Shown here: positions 43,195 to 53,600 of the stretch, in pieces
Layout: each line of letters begins with the position of its first letter
Position numbering within the stretch: the first letter of the stretch is position 1
Origin: Gracilariopsis chorda
Lineage: Eukaryota; Rhodophyta; Florideophyceae; Gracilariales; Gracilariaceae
Direction of reading: 5' to 3'
DNA length: 64,000 bases
Assembly (NCBI GenBank): GCA_003194525.1
Contig: NBIV01000152.1
Coordinates: 1-64,000 of the forward strand
The notes under the pieces: model-generated
What the model saw: the letters and a program-made list of their open reading frames with translations, nothing else
Told to the model about the DNA's origin: nothing
Database searches by the model: none
Position numbers and translations under genes: made by a program

Positions 43195-46100
43195 CTAACC
43201 TTCCATCGGGCGCGCAATATACTTCTTCAAACGACGGGCGTGTATTCCATGGCGAGTGTACCGGTTGTGTGTAGAAACCAACGTGTACCTTGGATGGTGA
43301 GCCCTCACCACACGACATGGGCCAAAGTACTTAGAGGAAAAAGCAGGCCATTTCACGGTAGTGTTCAGGGCCTTTCCACGAGCCACAAGGACCAGATCAC
43401 CGACTTCAAACTTCGTAATGGAGACTGCATCGACTTCCTTCAAAGGCCTCAGAGCAGAACGTTTAGCTCTATGATTCCTTGATGCGAGCAGCTCCACTGA
43501 GCGGAACCAGTCGGAGGAGTCCCCAACTCGTGCCACGACACCACCTTCATCGGAGGTCATACGTGGTTTCACGCCGTAAAGCAACTCGAACGGAGAGATC
43601 CCACCGGCAAGATGTCTGCGCCAGTATCCGTACAGAACTGAAGGCAGGTGTTCGTCCCAACTTGAACGATTATCCAGAGCTTTCTTTCCTATTGCTCTTT
43701 TCAGAGTACCAACCATCCTTTCAGCTCGGCCATTGGACATGGGGGCGTACGCCAAGACCGTTTTCCATTTGATACCATGGTCCTCCATGAATGAGACGAG
43801 CGACTTAGAAGTGAAGCATGTAGCATTGTCCGACACCACGATACGAGGGAAACCAAACACGGCAATGATCTCTTTTCTCACGAAGTCTATGACCTCCTGT
43901 GACGTAGACCATTTTGTCGCTACGGCAAGTGGCGAACCAGTCAAATGCTCAACACAAACCAGAATGAAACGGTTTCCGGATTCGGTAGTCGGAAGAGGAC
44001 CTGCAAAATCAATCGAGAAGACGTCAAAGAAAGAGGAAATGGGAGTCCGAAGGTTGCTGTAATACCTTGGTAGTGGTGCGAGTCTCTGGCATTCGTCACA
44101 ACTCTTGACGTAGTTGCCGATATCTTCATGCATAGTGGGCCACCAGTATCTCTCAGTGATGAACTTCCTTGTAGTCTTCAAATCCCATTGTCCAATCTCA
44201 TCATGAAATGACTTGATAATGATCTGTCGCCGACCAATAACAGGAACAACTCGCAGTGCGTTTGGCATCCTTCTGAACAATTTTCCTTCCCAGACCAGGA
44301 ATATCTTCGCATTTCGTCGGATTGCTTGGCGGAGACGTGCATCAGTCTCATCTGTAGGCAGACCACACAAGAAGCGCGCAATGTTTGCGTAGTATGGTTC
44401 AAGACCGGAGAAGTCGTCAGGCTCAACAGCCATACAAGCAAGGTCGCCTTCATCTTCTAACGGCTCGACCTCGTCTCCGTGAACTATCCTTGACAGATAA
44501 TCTGCTGCGCCATTCTCCTTGCCTGCGCGATACACTATTTCAAAGTCATACTCGGCCAGAAAGTCTAGCCAGCGAGCTAAGCGTCCATGTATATCGCGCT
44601 TCTGAAATGCATATCGTAAAGCCATATGGTCCGTGATTACCTTGAATGGAACAGACGAGAGTAGATACAATCTGAACTTCTTGAGAGCAAAGATAACTGC
44701 CAATGCTTCTCTTTCACATGCCGAGTAGTTCTTTTCCGCAGCGGTCATAGTACGACTGGCAAACTGCAGAGGATGTATCTTCCCATCTTCCTTTTTCTGA
44801 GAGAGAACTGCGCCGAGTGAAACACTAGAGGCGTCCGTTTCCACAATGAAAGGCTGCTCGAAGTTTGGAAATGAAAGTACCAGAGGCTCAGTCATCTTTT
44901 TCTTCAGACCGTGGAAAGCTTCTAGCATCTCTCTGGTCCAACGCAGCTTCTTATTCCCCGAGGTAGCACTGTGAAGCACGGCGGAGGTCTCAGCAAAGTT
45001 TCTGATGAACCTTCGATAGTATCCGGCTAGTCCCAGAAAAGATCGTAGTTCCGTAGTGGTGGCAGGAATTGGGGCATCCTGGATCTTAGCAATCTTCTCC
45101 TGGTCCACGTGCACTCCATCTCCGTTGATGACATGGCCTAGAAGAGACACCTCCGATAGTGCAAAGAAACATTTGGACAGTTTGAGCTTCAATCCATGCT
45201 TCGCAATCCGACCAATCACAGCCTTCAAGTGAATCACGTGCTCTCTGAGGCTTCTTGAGAATATGACAACGTCATCAATGTAAACCCGAACGAATGGAAG
45301 TCCTCTTAGCACATGATCCATCATCCGTTGAAAGGTGGAAGGCGCATTCATGAGACCAAATGGCATGACTTCGAACATGAAAGTTCCGTATCTGCACACA
45401 AAGGTCGTCATCTCTTTGCAATCCTCAGACATCTTGACTTGCCAGTATCCAGAGAACAGGTCGAGCGTAGTGAAGACACAGCAACCTCCAAGTTCGTCAA
45501 AGATCTCTTCCATGCGTGGCAAAGGCCAGCGGTCAGCTTTCATGACTCTGTTCAGCTCTCTGTAATCGACACAAAACCTTGCGCTTCCATCTTTCTTCGA
45601 GGCAATGACAATTGGAAACGACCAAGCAGAGGCTGAAGGGGTAATGATACCAGCTTCGAGAAGAAGATCAATCTCCTTGCGTACGAACTCGTTGTGCTTC
45701 GGCGACATCCTCCTGGCTCTGAAGTAGATTGGTTTGTCAACTGTCAACTCGAAAGAGTGAGAAACAGGCACATCGGCTGGGCGTAAGTCTTTCAATGACC
45801 AAGCGATTACATTCGAGTCCTTCAGACAAGAAACCAAGTCGTCTCTTTCATTCTCTGAAATATGCGAGAGTTTTGAAAAGAGTAACTTCTCGTGCTGCTC
45901 ATCGGTAGTGATGTCCAATTGCGGGATCATTTCGGGAGTCTCGCCATGGTTCTTTTCTGTTAGAGCAACCACGAGTTGTTCGTCATTTTCAGAAGCAGTA
46001 TCAGAGTCAATAGCGGCGTCAGAATCTGAAGTGAAGTCGTCGCTATCCGTCTGGAAACCCTCTTCGTCTGAAATCTCGACGCGAGCATAGTCGAAGCCAA

Positions 46101-47796
46101 GTGTTACTCTCTTTCCATCAATATTCATCTTCACGTGCTGATTTCCGAGGTCAAGGCAGGCTTGTAACGATTCAAGTGTTGGACAACCCACAATGATTTC
46201 GAATGGCGGACCATCAATAACAAGAAAGTCTAATGGAACGGAGACGCCCCTGAAGGATATAGGGATATCGTATAGTATTCCTCTGCACACGGCGCTCTGT
46301 CCATTGGCAACAGTTATCTTCTTCGTCGTATGCTTGGGTTCCAGTGCTAGCCTGTCACACAGCTTGGTTGAAATAAGGTTTGGAACAGCACCAGAGTCGA
46401 GGAAAGCTTCAGTCTCAGTCCCATATATCATAACGGGGACCGCCTTAAGACGTCTAGTGTGCTTACCGACTGGCCCAACAAAAGGGCGTCGAACATTGCT
46501 TTTGCGACCGATGAGCTTACGAATCTCTTTCTTCGCATCATCTGCGTCTCCTCTGATAAGTTGTCCAAAGGTTAGTCCGGAAGAGGCATTCGCGAGCTCA
46601 GTGAGAACGTTATATTTGCTTGCATGGTCTTGAAGACTCTGTTTCTTCGATTTCCTCTGTTTCGGCTTCTTGACTTTCTGTTCATGAACCTTAGGTCTCC
46701 GAACTCTCTCTTCGTATCTTGTTGGATTGAGCAAAAGCGGGATGGGTGCACCACCGTCTGAACGGCGCTGTTTGGGCAATGCTTCACCGTCAGCACTTCT
46801 CCTGGTTGTGGCGACTACATCAGCATTCCCGGCGTTTTCGGTGACAATTGATACGGGGTCGGATCCTTTCTGAAGATTAGATGCTGACTCTTTAGATTCC
46901 TCATTGGCATCCCATACTTTGCGGGTCTCTTCGGGTCGGATTCTTCGCCAACAAGTGATCTCTGAGTGTCCAATTTTCCCACAACGCGGGCATCGCGTAT
47001 CTCGGTGCAGATTAGAGTCACATTGTGAGGCATAATGTCCGGGCTTCTTGCAGTATGAACAAACCTTTTCGTAGTCTCGACGCTCCGTCTGTGTCTTCTT
47101 AACCATTAATGACAGCTGAGCAAACTGCTCAGAGAGTTTGTCGACCTTAGACTCCAAAGCATGAGAGATAGTTTCTTCAGAAGACCTGTGGTTTTGGACA
47201 ATACGCTTAGGTGGGGTACTTAATGAAACGTAGTTCCCCATTGCTTTCCGGGCAGCATCGAAGGCTTTCACTTGAACCTTCAACTCATCATAATCATCAG
47301 CGCCACGGAAAACAACGAACTGGGCTAGATCAGCGTATTCCATTACAGCTTTCTTCAAAAGACCAAACTTAGCCTTAGCGTTGAATCCTGCCTTTAAGAA
47401 GAGGTTGTCCATATATGTCAAGGAACCAACCAAGTCTGCATAATCCAATTTAGCAGAAATTGCAAGGCGTATATCTTCCTCAGGCTCCTCGGCTTTTCCA
47501 AAACGATCGATGAAAGCTTGCTTAACGGAGCGGTAGTCCTTTGCTTCTTCCGAAAGTGAACCATTAACAGCATAAGAATCATAGTAGAACTCAAAGGCTT
47601 TGTTCTCAAGGAAACCAAGCAACTCAAGTGCCATGTCCTCGTCAGTCTTTCCTCTCATTGCAACATTCTCAAAGTAAAAGAAGAACTTTACGACGTCAAT
47701 AAAAGAACCGTCATAAGAAGTAAATGCAGCGTTAGAGTCAGAAGAGCTCCCTCCTCGAGAGTACCATGTGGGCGCCATCACGAGACGGTGACGCAA
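43195..47796 (-). CDS. Gag-Pol polyprotein of the young Gypsy element
   Basis: The 1533 codons are intact. Approximate residue positions: Gag capsid-like region 30-200; CCHC knuckles CSYCKKPGHYASQC at 247 and CPRCGKIGHSEITC at 268; protease AFLDSGA at 463; RT TLDLFSGYWQ at 784 and VYIDDVV at 838; RNase H ETDAS at 986; integrase HHCC 1196-1236; catalytic Asp in SIDFAGPLP near 1263, Asp in SDNATC near 1318 and Glu in GRAERMV near 1356. Gag and Pol are fused without a stop or shift. The first ATG (47796), and a second at 47778, lie inside the 5' LTR, so translation would cross the primer-binding site. The next Met is at residue 47, which would trim Gag. Confidence 0.95.
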   Translation of the reverse strand: MRHRLVMAPTWYSRGGSSSDSNAAFTSYDGSFIDVVKFFFYFENVAMRGKTDEDMALELLGFLENKAFEFYYDSYAVNGSLSEEAKDYRSVKQAFIDRFGKAEEPEEDIRLAISAKLDYADLVGSLTYMDNLFLKAGFNAKAKFGLLKKAVMEYADLAQFVVFRGADDYDELKVQVKAFDAARKAMGNYVSLSTPPKRIVQNHRSSEETISHALESKVDKLSEQFAQLSLMVKKTQTERRDYEKVCSYCKKPGHYASQCDSNLHRDTRCPRCGKIGHSEITCWRRIRPEETRKVWDANEESKESASNLQKGSDPVSIVTENAGNADVVATTRRSADGEALPKQRRSDGGAPIPLLLNPTRYEERVRRPKVHEQKVKKPKQRKSKKQSLQDHASKYNVLTELANASSGLTFGQLIRGDADDAKKEIRKLIGRKSNVRRPFVGPVGKHTRRLKAVPVMIYGTETEAFLDSGAVPNLISTKLCDRLALEPKHTTKKITVANGQSAVCRGILYDIPISFRGVSVPLDFLVIDGPPFEIIVGCPTLESLQACLDLGNQHVKMNIDGKRVTLGFDYARVEISDEEGFQTDSDDFTSDSDAAIDSDTASENDEQLVVALTEKNHGETPEMIPQLDITTDEQHEKLLFSKLSHISENERDDLVSCLKDSNVIAWSLKDLRPADVPVSHSFELTVDKPIYFRARRMSPKHNEFVRKEIDLLLEAGIITPSASAWSFPIVIASKKDGSARFCVDYRELNRVMKADRWPLPRMEEIFDELGGCCVFTTLDLFSGYWQVKMSEDCKEMTTFVCRYGTFMFEVMPFGLMNAPSTFQRMMDHVLRGLPFVRVYIDDVVIFSRSLREHVIHLKAVIGRIAKHGLKLKLSKCFFALSEVSLLGHVINGDGVHVDQEKIAKIQDAPIPATTTELRSFLGLAGYYRRFIRNFAETSAVLHSATSGNKKLRWTREMLEAFHGLKKKMTEPLVLSFPNFEQPFIVETDASSVSLGAVLSQKKEDGKIHPLQFASRTMTAAEKNYSACEREALAVIFALKKFRLYLLSSVPFKVITDHMALRYAFQKRDIHGRLARWLDFLAEYDFEIVYRAGKENGAADYLSRIVHGDEVEPLEDEGDLACMAVEPDDFSGLEPYYANIARFLCGLPTDETDARLRQAIRRNAKIFLVWEGKLFRRMPNALRVVPVIGRRQIIIKSFHDEIGQWDLKTTRKFITERYWWPTMHEDIGNYVKSCDECQRLAPLPRYYSNLRTPISSFFDVFSIDFAGPLPTTESGNRFILVCVEHLTGSPLAVATKWSTSQEVIDFVRKEIIAVFGFPRIVVSDNATCFTSKSLVSFMEDHGIKWKTVLAYAPMSNGRAERMVGTLKRAIGKKALDNRSSWDEHLPSVLYGYWRRHLAGGISPFELLYGVKPRMTSDEGGVVARVGDSSDWFRSVELLASRNHRAKRSALRPLKEVDAVSITKFEVGDLVLVARGKALNTTVKWPAFSSKYFGPCRVVRAHHPRYTLVSTHNRYTRHGIHARRLKKYIARPMEG
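47749..47766 (-). promoter_or_regulatory. Primer-binding site candidate
   Basis: Directly inside the 5' LTR the minus strand reads TGGTACTCTCGAGGAGGG. TGG pairing with a tRNA CCA end is standard. I could not assign the tRNA. The site is translated if either LTR-borne ATG is used. Confidence 0.55.
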
Positions 47797-48829
47797 GGGG
47801 CCAAAACGTTGTAATAATAAAAGCCAAAAGGGTGCTCTTCGTAGCTAAAAGCCCCAAACAAGTTGAAAACAGTGGGATCAAAAGAACTAAACCCACTCGA
47901 TGAAATAAAACAACACTAGGGAGAGCAAGAGGCTCAATCCCCAAATAAAACTTCTTAACTTCTTTGTTGAAACGGCGCGCAACCCAAGAATTATGTCAAG
48001 GATCACTAAGGGTCAGACCCTCGGCTTCCGGTCAGACACTGCGGATGTGAAGTGGATTCTGCAGCCTACCTACCTCTGCACTAACCAGAAGCAGGCGCAT
48101 ACAATCCTTACAGGGCTTCCCGAGGAGAGCTACTAACAGCGGGATATGCTTTCACTCTGTACCCAAGCTGGCCCTTTGCAGGAAAGGTTGCACGGCACGT
48201 CGCCTGCGGATAGCTTCCCGTCAAGTACTTCCGTCCGGAAATCACCAGGTCTTTCGACCGACACCGTTATCCGAGCAAAGCTCCGGTGGGGCTCACAGAC
48301 GACAGAAACACCTTTTGGTACACACTACCCGTCTCCCGTCCACGCCTAAGGCGCTTCAACCGGTCTTAGCGACGGTACTTCCCCACCCTATTGGACAACT
48401 AGCGGCATACGCCTCACTAGAAGCCCTTTATCCAGTGGCGAACGCCTCACTGGTTGTTGATGATAGTTGAAGTGGCTGAAGGTTGATAGGGGGTGGGGCT
48501 TAGATGTTGGTCGATTGTTGAGGTGAGTTCAGACCGAAGTCCGAAGCTCAGAACCTCTTTTTATAGTGTTTAGAGGCACTACAAACGAGCTAAATACGCA
48601 TTTATACTTGCTAGTTACTCATGTGTGCGTCTAGGTTACTCCATTGGCTTCTAGAGACCTCTGGAGCTGCACACTAACCAATAATAAAGTGACAATTTGC
48701 GCCAGCATCACTAAAATACTGTAGTCTTTGCTGGGCCAACAAAGCGTGCAATGTGCTAGACAATACTGGAACATTCTACACGTGTGTTCCAGCAATGTCT
48801 GGCACATTCCGCAACATTAGCGACCGACA
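47767..48829 (-). repeat. 5' LTR of the young Gypsy element
   Basis: This is the near-identical partner of 42087-43150. It should carry the promoter; the last 30 bp in element orientation include the first two ATGs of the gag-pol frame. Confidence 0.95.
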
Positions 48830-48834
48830 TACTC
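48830..48834. repeat. Target-site duplication TACTC, right copy
   Basis: This matches 42082-42086 exactly and borders the outer end of the 5' LTR. Confidence 0.93.
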
Positions 48835-49230
48835 CGTTCCTGGATTTGACCCGCGTACGCTGCTCGCGTACTCCGCAAGCCGCCTGAAAAAGAGTTTAGC
48901 AGCAGCACCGGCGCCTCCGTGTACGTCGAAACCAATAGGAGTGAAGCTAATTCCGTTTGTCGCGCACAAAGCGTCGTATTTCGTCCGTTTCTGGGCTTCC
49001 GCTCGTCTCGCGGCCCCTGCGGCTTCTTTTGACGCATACGTCAAGAAGGAGTCGTTGTGAGGGCTAACTACTGTAACATCGAGCCCCACTGGTCTTTCAT
49101 TGAACCGTATATCGTCGATGAGAAGATCCATACGCTGTTGTTGGACTTCGGGCAAATGTTGCTGCGATGGGAAGGTCCATTCTCTGGTGACATATAGGCA
49201 AAGTGGAGGTTGTATTAGAGAGAGGTGCAT
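48835..49230 (-). pseudogene. C-terminal retroelement ORF fragment with nuclease-like motifs
   Basis: The minus ORF encodes RMDLLIDD, then GLDVTVVSP, then AEAQKRTKYDAL, a spacing of acidic, D-x-T and K-x-x-K-Y motifs like the terminal domain of some algal and oomycete retroelement polyproteins and like PD-(D/E)XK nucleases. The frame continues into 42086-41880 when the Gypsy insertion is removed. The upstream RT part is absent, so this is a 5'-truncated copy, as LINE-type elements leave. Family assignment is tentative. Confidence 0.45.
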
Positions 49231-49557
49231 TGTAATTCTCTAAATTACAATGCAACTCCGAATTGAGACTGCATTCATTACTCTCCTTTATTAGGATAAC
49301 AAAAAACTTAGAAAATAGAGTCTGTAAAGGAGCGGCCGGGGGCACAGTGTGTGCTTTCTGCCGGGCACACACTTCTTCACATTGCTGGCGGCGGTGGCGC
49401 AGCAGCGCCGCAGCGGCCAGCACGGCACCGTCCGTTCCAATCAAAAAAGGGAGCCGCCGTGCGTGCGAAAAAGCGCGTCGCCAGACGGCACCACACAACT
49501 CGCAAATTGGTGCGCGCATGTCCCCTGCGGCAGCCCCACCTCCGACGTCGGCCCCCG
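49231..49557. other. GC-rich stretch, no gene
   Basis: GCGGCGG/GCAGCGCCGC-rich DNA lies between the retroelement fragment and the WD40 coding region. ORFs run on both strands here because stop codons are rare in such DNA. No motif is seen. Confidence 0.4.
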
Positions 49558-50640
49558 CTAGAGGTATGAAACGCAAAGCACGTACTCCTTGTGACCGACC
49601 AGCGGTTGCCCCACCGGCTCTCCACTTTCCACCTCCCACATGTGGATGGTTTCATCATCTGATCCGGACACAATATAATTTCCGTTTGAGCTCCAGGCCA
49701 CACAGCTCACATAGTCCTCGTGTCCTACTGGCCTCTTGTCCTACTGGCGGCTGTCCGACAAGCTCTCCGCTGCGTGCCTCCCACACGCGCAATGTGTTGT
49801 CCGCGCAGCCCAACGCCACATGCTTTCCGTCGGAGTTCCAGGCAACGCAATGTACTCTGTGCGTGTGACCAACGAGCGGATGTCCAACCGCATTTCCACT
49901 ATCTGCTTCCCACAGACGCACACTCCCGTCCGATCAATCCGACGCTATCAGACTACCATCAGCACTCACAGGCACGCATAGGACAAGTTTTGGTAGATGT
50001 AGCCGTCTTCTTCGCTCTTCCACCACTCCAACATAGGGTTCTCTGTCTGCATATATTCTCGCACAATTTTCAATTGTTGTTCCTCACTTGCTGTAGCTGT
50101 GTTGCTCGCTTCTAAACAACATAGTTTCCGCAACCATGCCAAGATTCCAACCCTCTTCGGCCCATCAAATGGCAGAGCCATGGCCTTGGGGAAGCTTTCA
50201 AACTCCATTTCGGGGTTCCGGTCTCGGTATTCATCAACGTACTTGTCAACCAACCGCCGAAAACTGCCCTTCACATCGACTTTCTCAGACGCCTTTAGTT
50301 TGGCGATGTCTAGAATCAGGTCGTGCAGTTGAATAAACTCCCTGGAACCGTCGAATGTGAGTCTTCTCACGACAGACACTCCTTCAAGCCGATTTACAGC
50401 TTCTCGAGCTTCCTGTACTTTCTTCAAGCCCCTCAAGTTTTTGAGCATCACAACGGGAACTATCTGCTGCTTTTGGAGAACACAAAGTCTCCGGTTCTTG
50501 CCTGGTGTCACAAGGTCTTTGATCTTGCTGCTCTCTGGCTTTTGGTAGATCAACGCATCGTGAGCCAGAATCGTAACATCTTTCTGGCACGGTCGTTGAA
50601 AGAACGTGCGCTTCCATTGCATCCTCATTTGATTCAATGG
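49558..50640 (-). pseudogene. NB-ARC/WD40 STAND protein, C-terminal part, broken
   Basis: The first part (to 49966) carries the ARC2/winged-helix signature of NB-ARC proteins: LEGVSVVRRLTFDGSREFIQLHDLILDIA. WD40 blades follow: DGSVRLWEADSG with GHTHRVHCVAWNSDGKHVALG, then GHEDYVSCVAWSSNGNYIVSG and IHMWEVESG. A TGA lies in the first blade, frames shift near 49.98 kb, and a 16-bp duplication shifts the frame again near 49.74 kb. STAND proteins are signal-transducing NTPases that act in immunity and cell death in fungi, plants and algae. The P-loop half is missing; the fragment abuts the Fanconi-like gene. Confidence 0.75.
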
Positions 50641-53600
50641 CTTTAGGATCATCATAATATGAAATATCATTGCTCGTGACTTCATCCTGTTTGAGACCGA
50701 CACCGAAGTGCAATGAGGAATCATCATCAACAGCGATCGGAGCGAAGCTCAGGAGTGAACGAGATGTTCGTAGCCCAATAGTTTTAGCGAGCCTTTTCAC
50801 GCTCTGAAGGGCATTCTCACTGGAAGAAACTAACTTCGGTATGAGCTTGAACGACTTCATGATTTTCTCATTTCGCTCAATATCCACATGTCTACGTTTT
50901 CGTTTCACGTATCCCGGTGATTTTCTTGTACGTTTTAAAGAGGTTGATCTCTGGTCATCTTCCATGGTAATGGAGTATTCCTTTTTCACGGTTTTAGCGA
51001 AGGCCAAAATTTGTTTCACAATTTTGGTGGTTAAGCCCACAATACCTTGTATAAGATCAAGTGTTGCAAGAGGAAGCTGGGATACGTCAACGCAGGGATT
51101 GGAATACCAGAATAAGAGCTCTTCAACCCGACTCCGAGTAACTTGCAAAACATTAACAGAGTTACTAATCACGATGTGATCAGCTTCTATGTCGATTGCG
51201 AGGTCCTTATTCTCAGGGTTGTTGTTTTGTGCTTGAAGAAGTGCTGCCCTATTGGGCTGGTGTAAACTTAGAAGACCAGCAAAAATTCGTAGCGCCGAAC
51301 TAACGGTTGGAATTGGAGTTCCGTGAGCTGATGAAGAATCGTCTGACAATAATGATTCATATATTTCAAAGACTCGCAAACCCATGGCAGCCACTTGCAT
51401 CAAAGTCTCCAGAATTGTTCTAAAACCGAGCATATCAAGCAAAACGTCACAAAGGATGTATTTCTTTTGTGCGTGATGTACCCGAGGTTGTTTCTGAATT
51501 TGGTTATGATCCATGGCAGATGACTGTGGTCTAGCTTCACCTCGAAGCGCTTGTGAGAATTCACGAACGCATCCACATCCTTCATCTACTGCGCTCGACA
51601 CATTCATTCCATTGAATTACTGCAGAATTCTGAGACTTTTCACGATGCTGTTTCCGCGTCTATGCCTCGCAGGGAGCTCAACCCAGGGCTCCACTTCTAT
51701 CTCTAAATCTATAATTGACTGTACATCAACGCCTCCCCGCCGCTTCAGTACCCAAAAAGAGAATGAATCGTTACTCATCCACTGAACATCTTTTCCGTTC
51801 CATATGACTCTTCCATCGCACTCATAGACCGTGGTAAGACAAGTAAAGCAGACTTTTCGTGCAAAGCATTTCTTAATCGCGCCAACTTCGCTCGCAATTA
51901 GGATGGCTTCAACAGCCTTGGAAGCCACTAGTGAATCCACCGAAAATGGACCCACCCACCCTAATGCATTTAAAGCCTTTCACACCGCGAACGAAAGGCT
52001 TCCGTGCTTATGCAGTTCTTCAAGCTCATGGAGACATATATCTCCTAGATCATGCACGAGAGTTTCTCCAACAGTCTGTAAGAAATCGAGCATTCTACTC
52101 TTTGCCTCGAAAAAGCTTCCTCTGTCCTGAACGGCCTCCGTTATAACTCTATCTTTGCATCTGGTGATGAAGCGAAGCACTTGGTTCAAGCAAAACAAGA
52201 CCATCCCGGAAAGAGCCACAGTATCGGGTAGCATAGACCTATTTGTCGATGAATTGCGAAGTTTCCTTGCCAAAATGACGTATGAAGTTGTTCGGTCGAG
52301 CAAAAGAGCGGCAAATAATAACGAATGAATGATATTCGCAGTGTTCTTTCGATTAAACTCGCTAGTGCATGTACCTAGCAAAGACTCAAAGGACGACTGG
52401 ATATACGGCGATTGGTTTTCGACGCAAGCATGTTTACAAGGAGCATAATACTCCACGTTCCCATGCTTTTCTTCGGATGACTGCTCTTATGTGAGCTCAT
52501 CTGGAGACTCTGCCATGAAGATATCGTCTTTCTCGACAAGGTCTTTTTCTAAGTCCGGGGAAACGTCAGTAAGTCTACGTCGTTCAACCTCCCAACTTTC
52601 GGTCGTTTGGTCAAGAATCGCAAATAGCTCACATAAGTGATACCCTGAACTCTTTGAAGCTAGACTTATTACTGGTTTTGATGTGAGTTCACGAGGCTCG
52701 CCATGCAGAAGCCAGCAAAGCTGTCTTGCCATTAACTTGTCAATTCTAACAAGCTCAATGTCCTTACTGGCCCTAGATGTAGAAACATCTCTAACTCTCT
52801 GGGTGGCAATCTCATCAGGGACTGATAAAAGGGAACAAATCACAGTTTCTAGGGACAGTAAGGGAAAGTACGGCACCGTTTCGTTTCATGATCTGGAAGT
52901 GTGATAGGGGTCCTGCAAAGCTCGCAAAACAGCAGCCCTGACGGATTCAGCCAAATCCAAGCCCTTTTGAAACCCCCGTTTCCGCTTCTTTGTCTTCAAG
53001 CCATGTACATGAAGGGTTTCTTTCTGTGCACGCTGTTTCTGTAGCAACTCATAAGCGAACTGCATAGCATTGAACATGCGGTCGATTTCCAACAAGCGTT
53101 CCAGAAAATTGGACAAGATCTTCATTCCGTACGTAGACTTCCTGCTCCCTAGGGCTCTTTCGAAGGTTTCGGTGCAGCTTGAGGATACGTTAACAATTCC
53201 AACCAACGCTGCCATGCTTGCACCAAAAGAAGCTACTGCAGCGGCCAAATCACTCTCATCCATACTCGTGAGTGTCTCTGGAACATCCTCATCATCTTCG
53301 CGCTGAAGTTGATATGCCTCTGATCTCATCGACTCGTAGTCTACCGCTCGGTAAAGCGCCACACACACGACAGGCACAAGAACTACAGAGGTTAGGACAT
53401 CTGCAGAAATACTTTCAACAGTACACGACGCAGTCAAAGCTAATTTGATGGCCGATCCAGCGGCAACTATGGATTAAATCGCTGATAAGCTTTGGTCCCA
53501 AACCATTCCGATATCAATATGAATTGCATCACGTCCGCTTGAACTCTGACCATTCTCAAAGTTCAGAAATCTTTTGGGACATCGTGAAAGTACTCGCTTG

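Larger units (their letters stand above)
42087..48829 (-). mobile_element. Complete young Ty3/Gypsy LTR retrotransposon
   Basis: Two LTRs of 1063-1064 bp differ at about six positions, mostly single-base changes and one 1-nt indel. They flank an uninterrupted gag-pol frame. A 5-bp duplication TACTC marks both sides. LTRs begin TG and end CA in element orientation. The near-identity indicates a recent insertion, and every catalytic motif is present, so the element may be active. It split a retroelement fragment, proven by the match of the two flanks. It belongs to a lineage distinct from the chromovirus at 1-10.3 kb: no chromodomain is seen. Confidence 0.96.
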
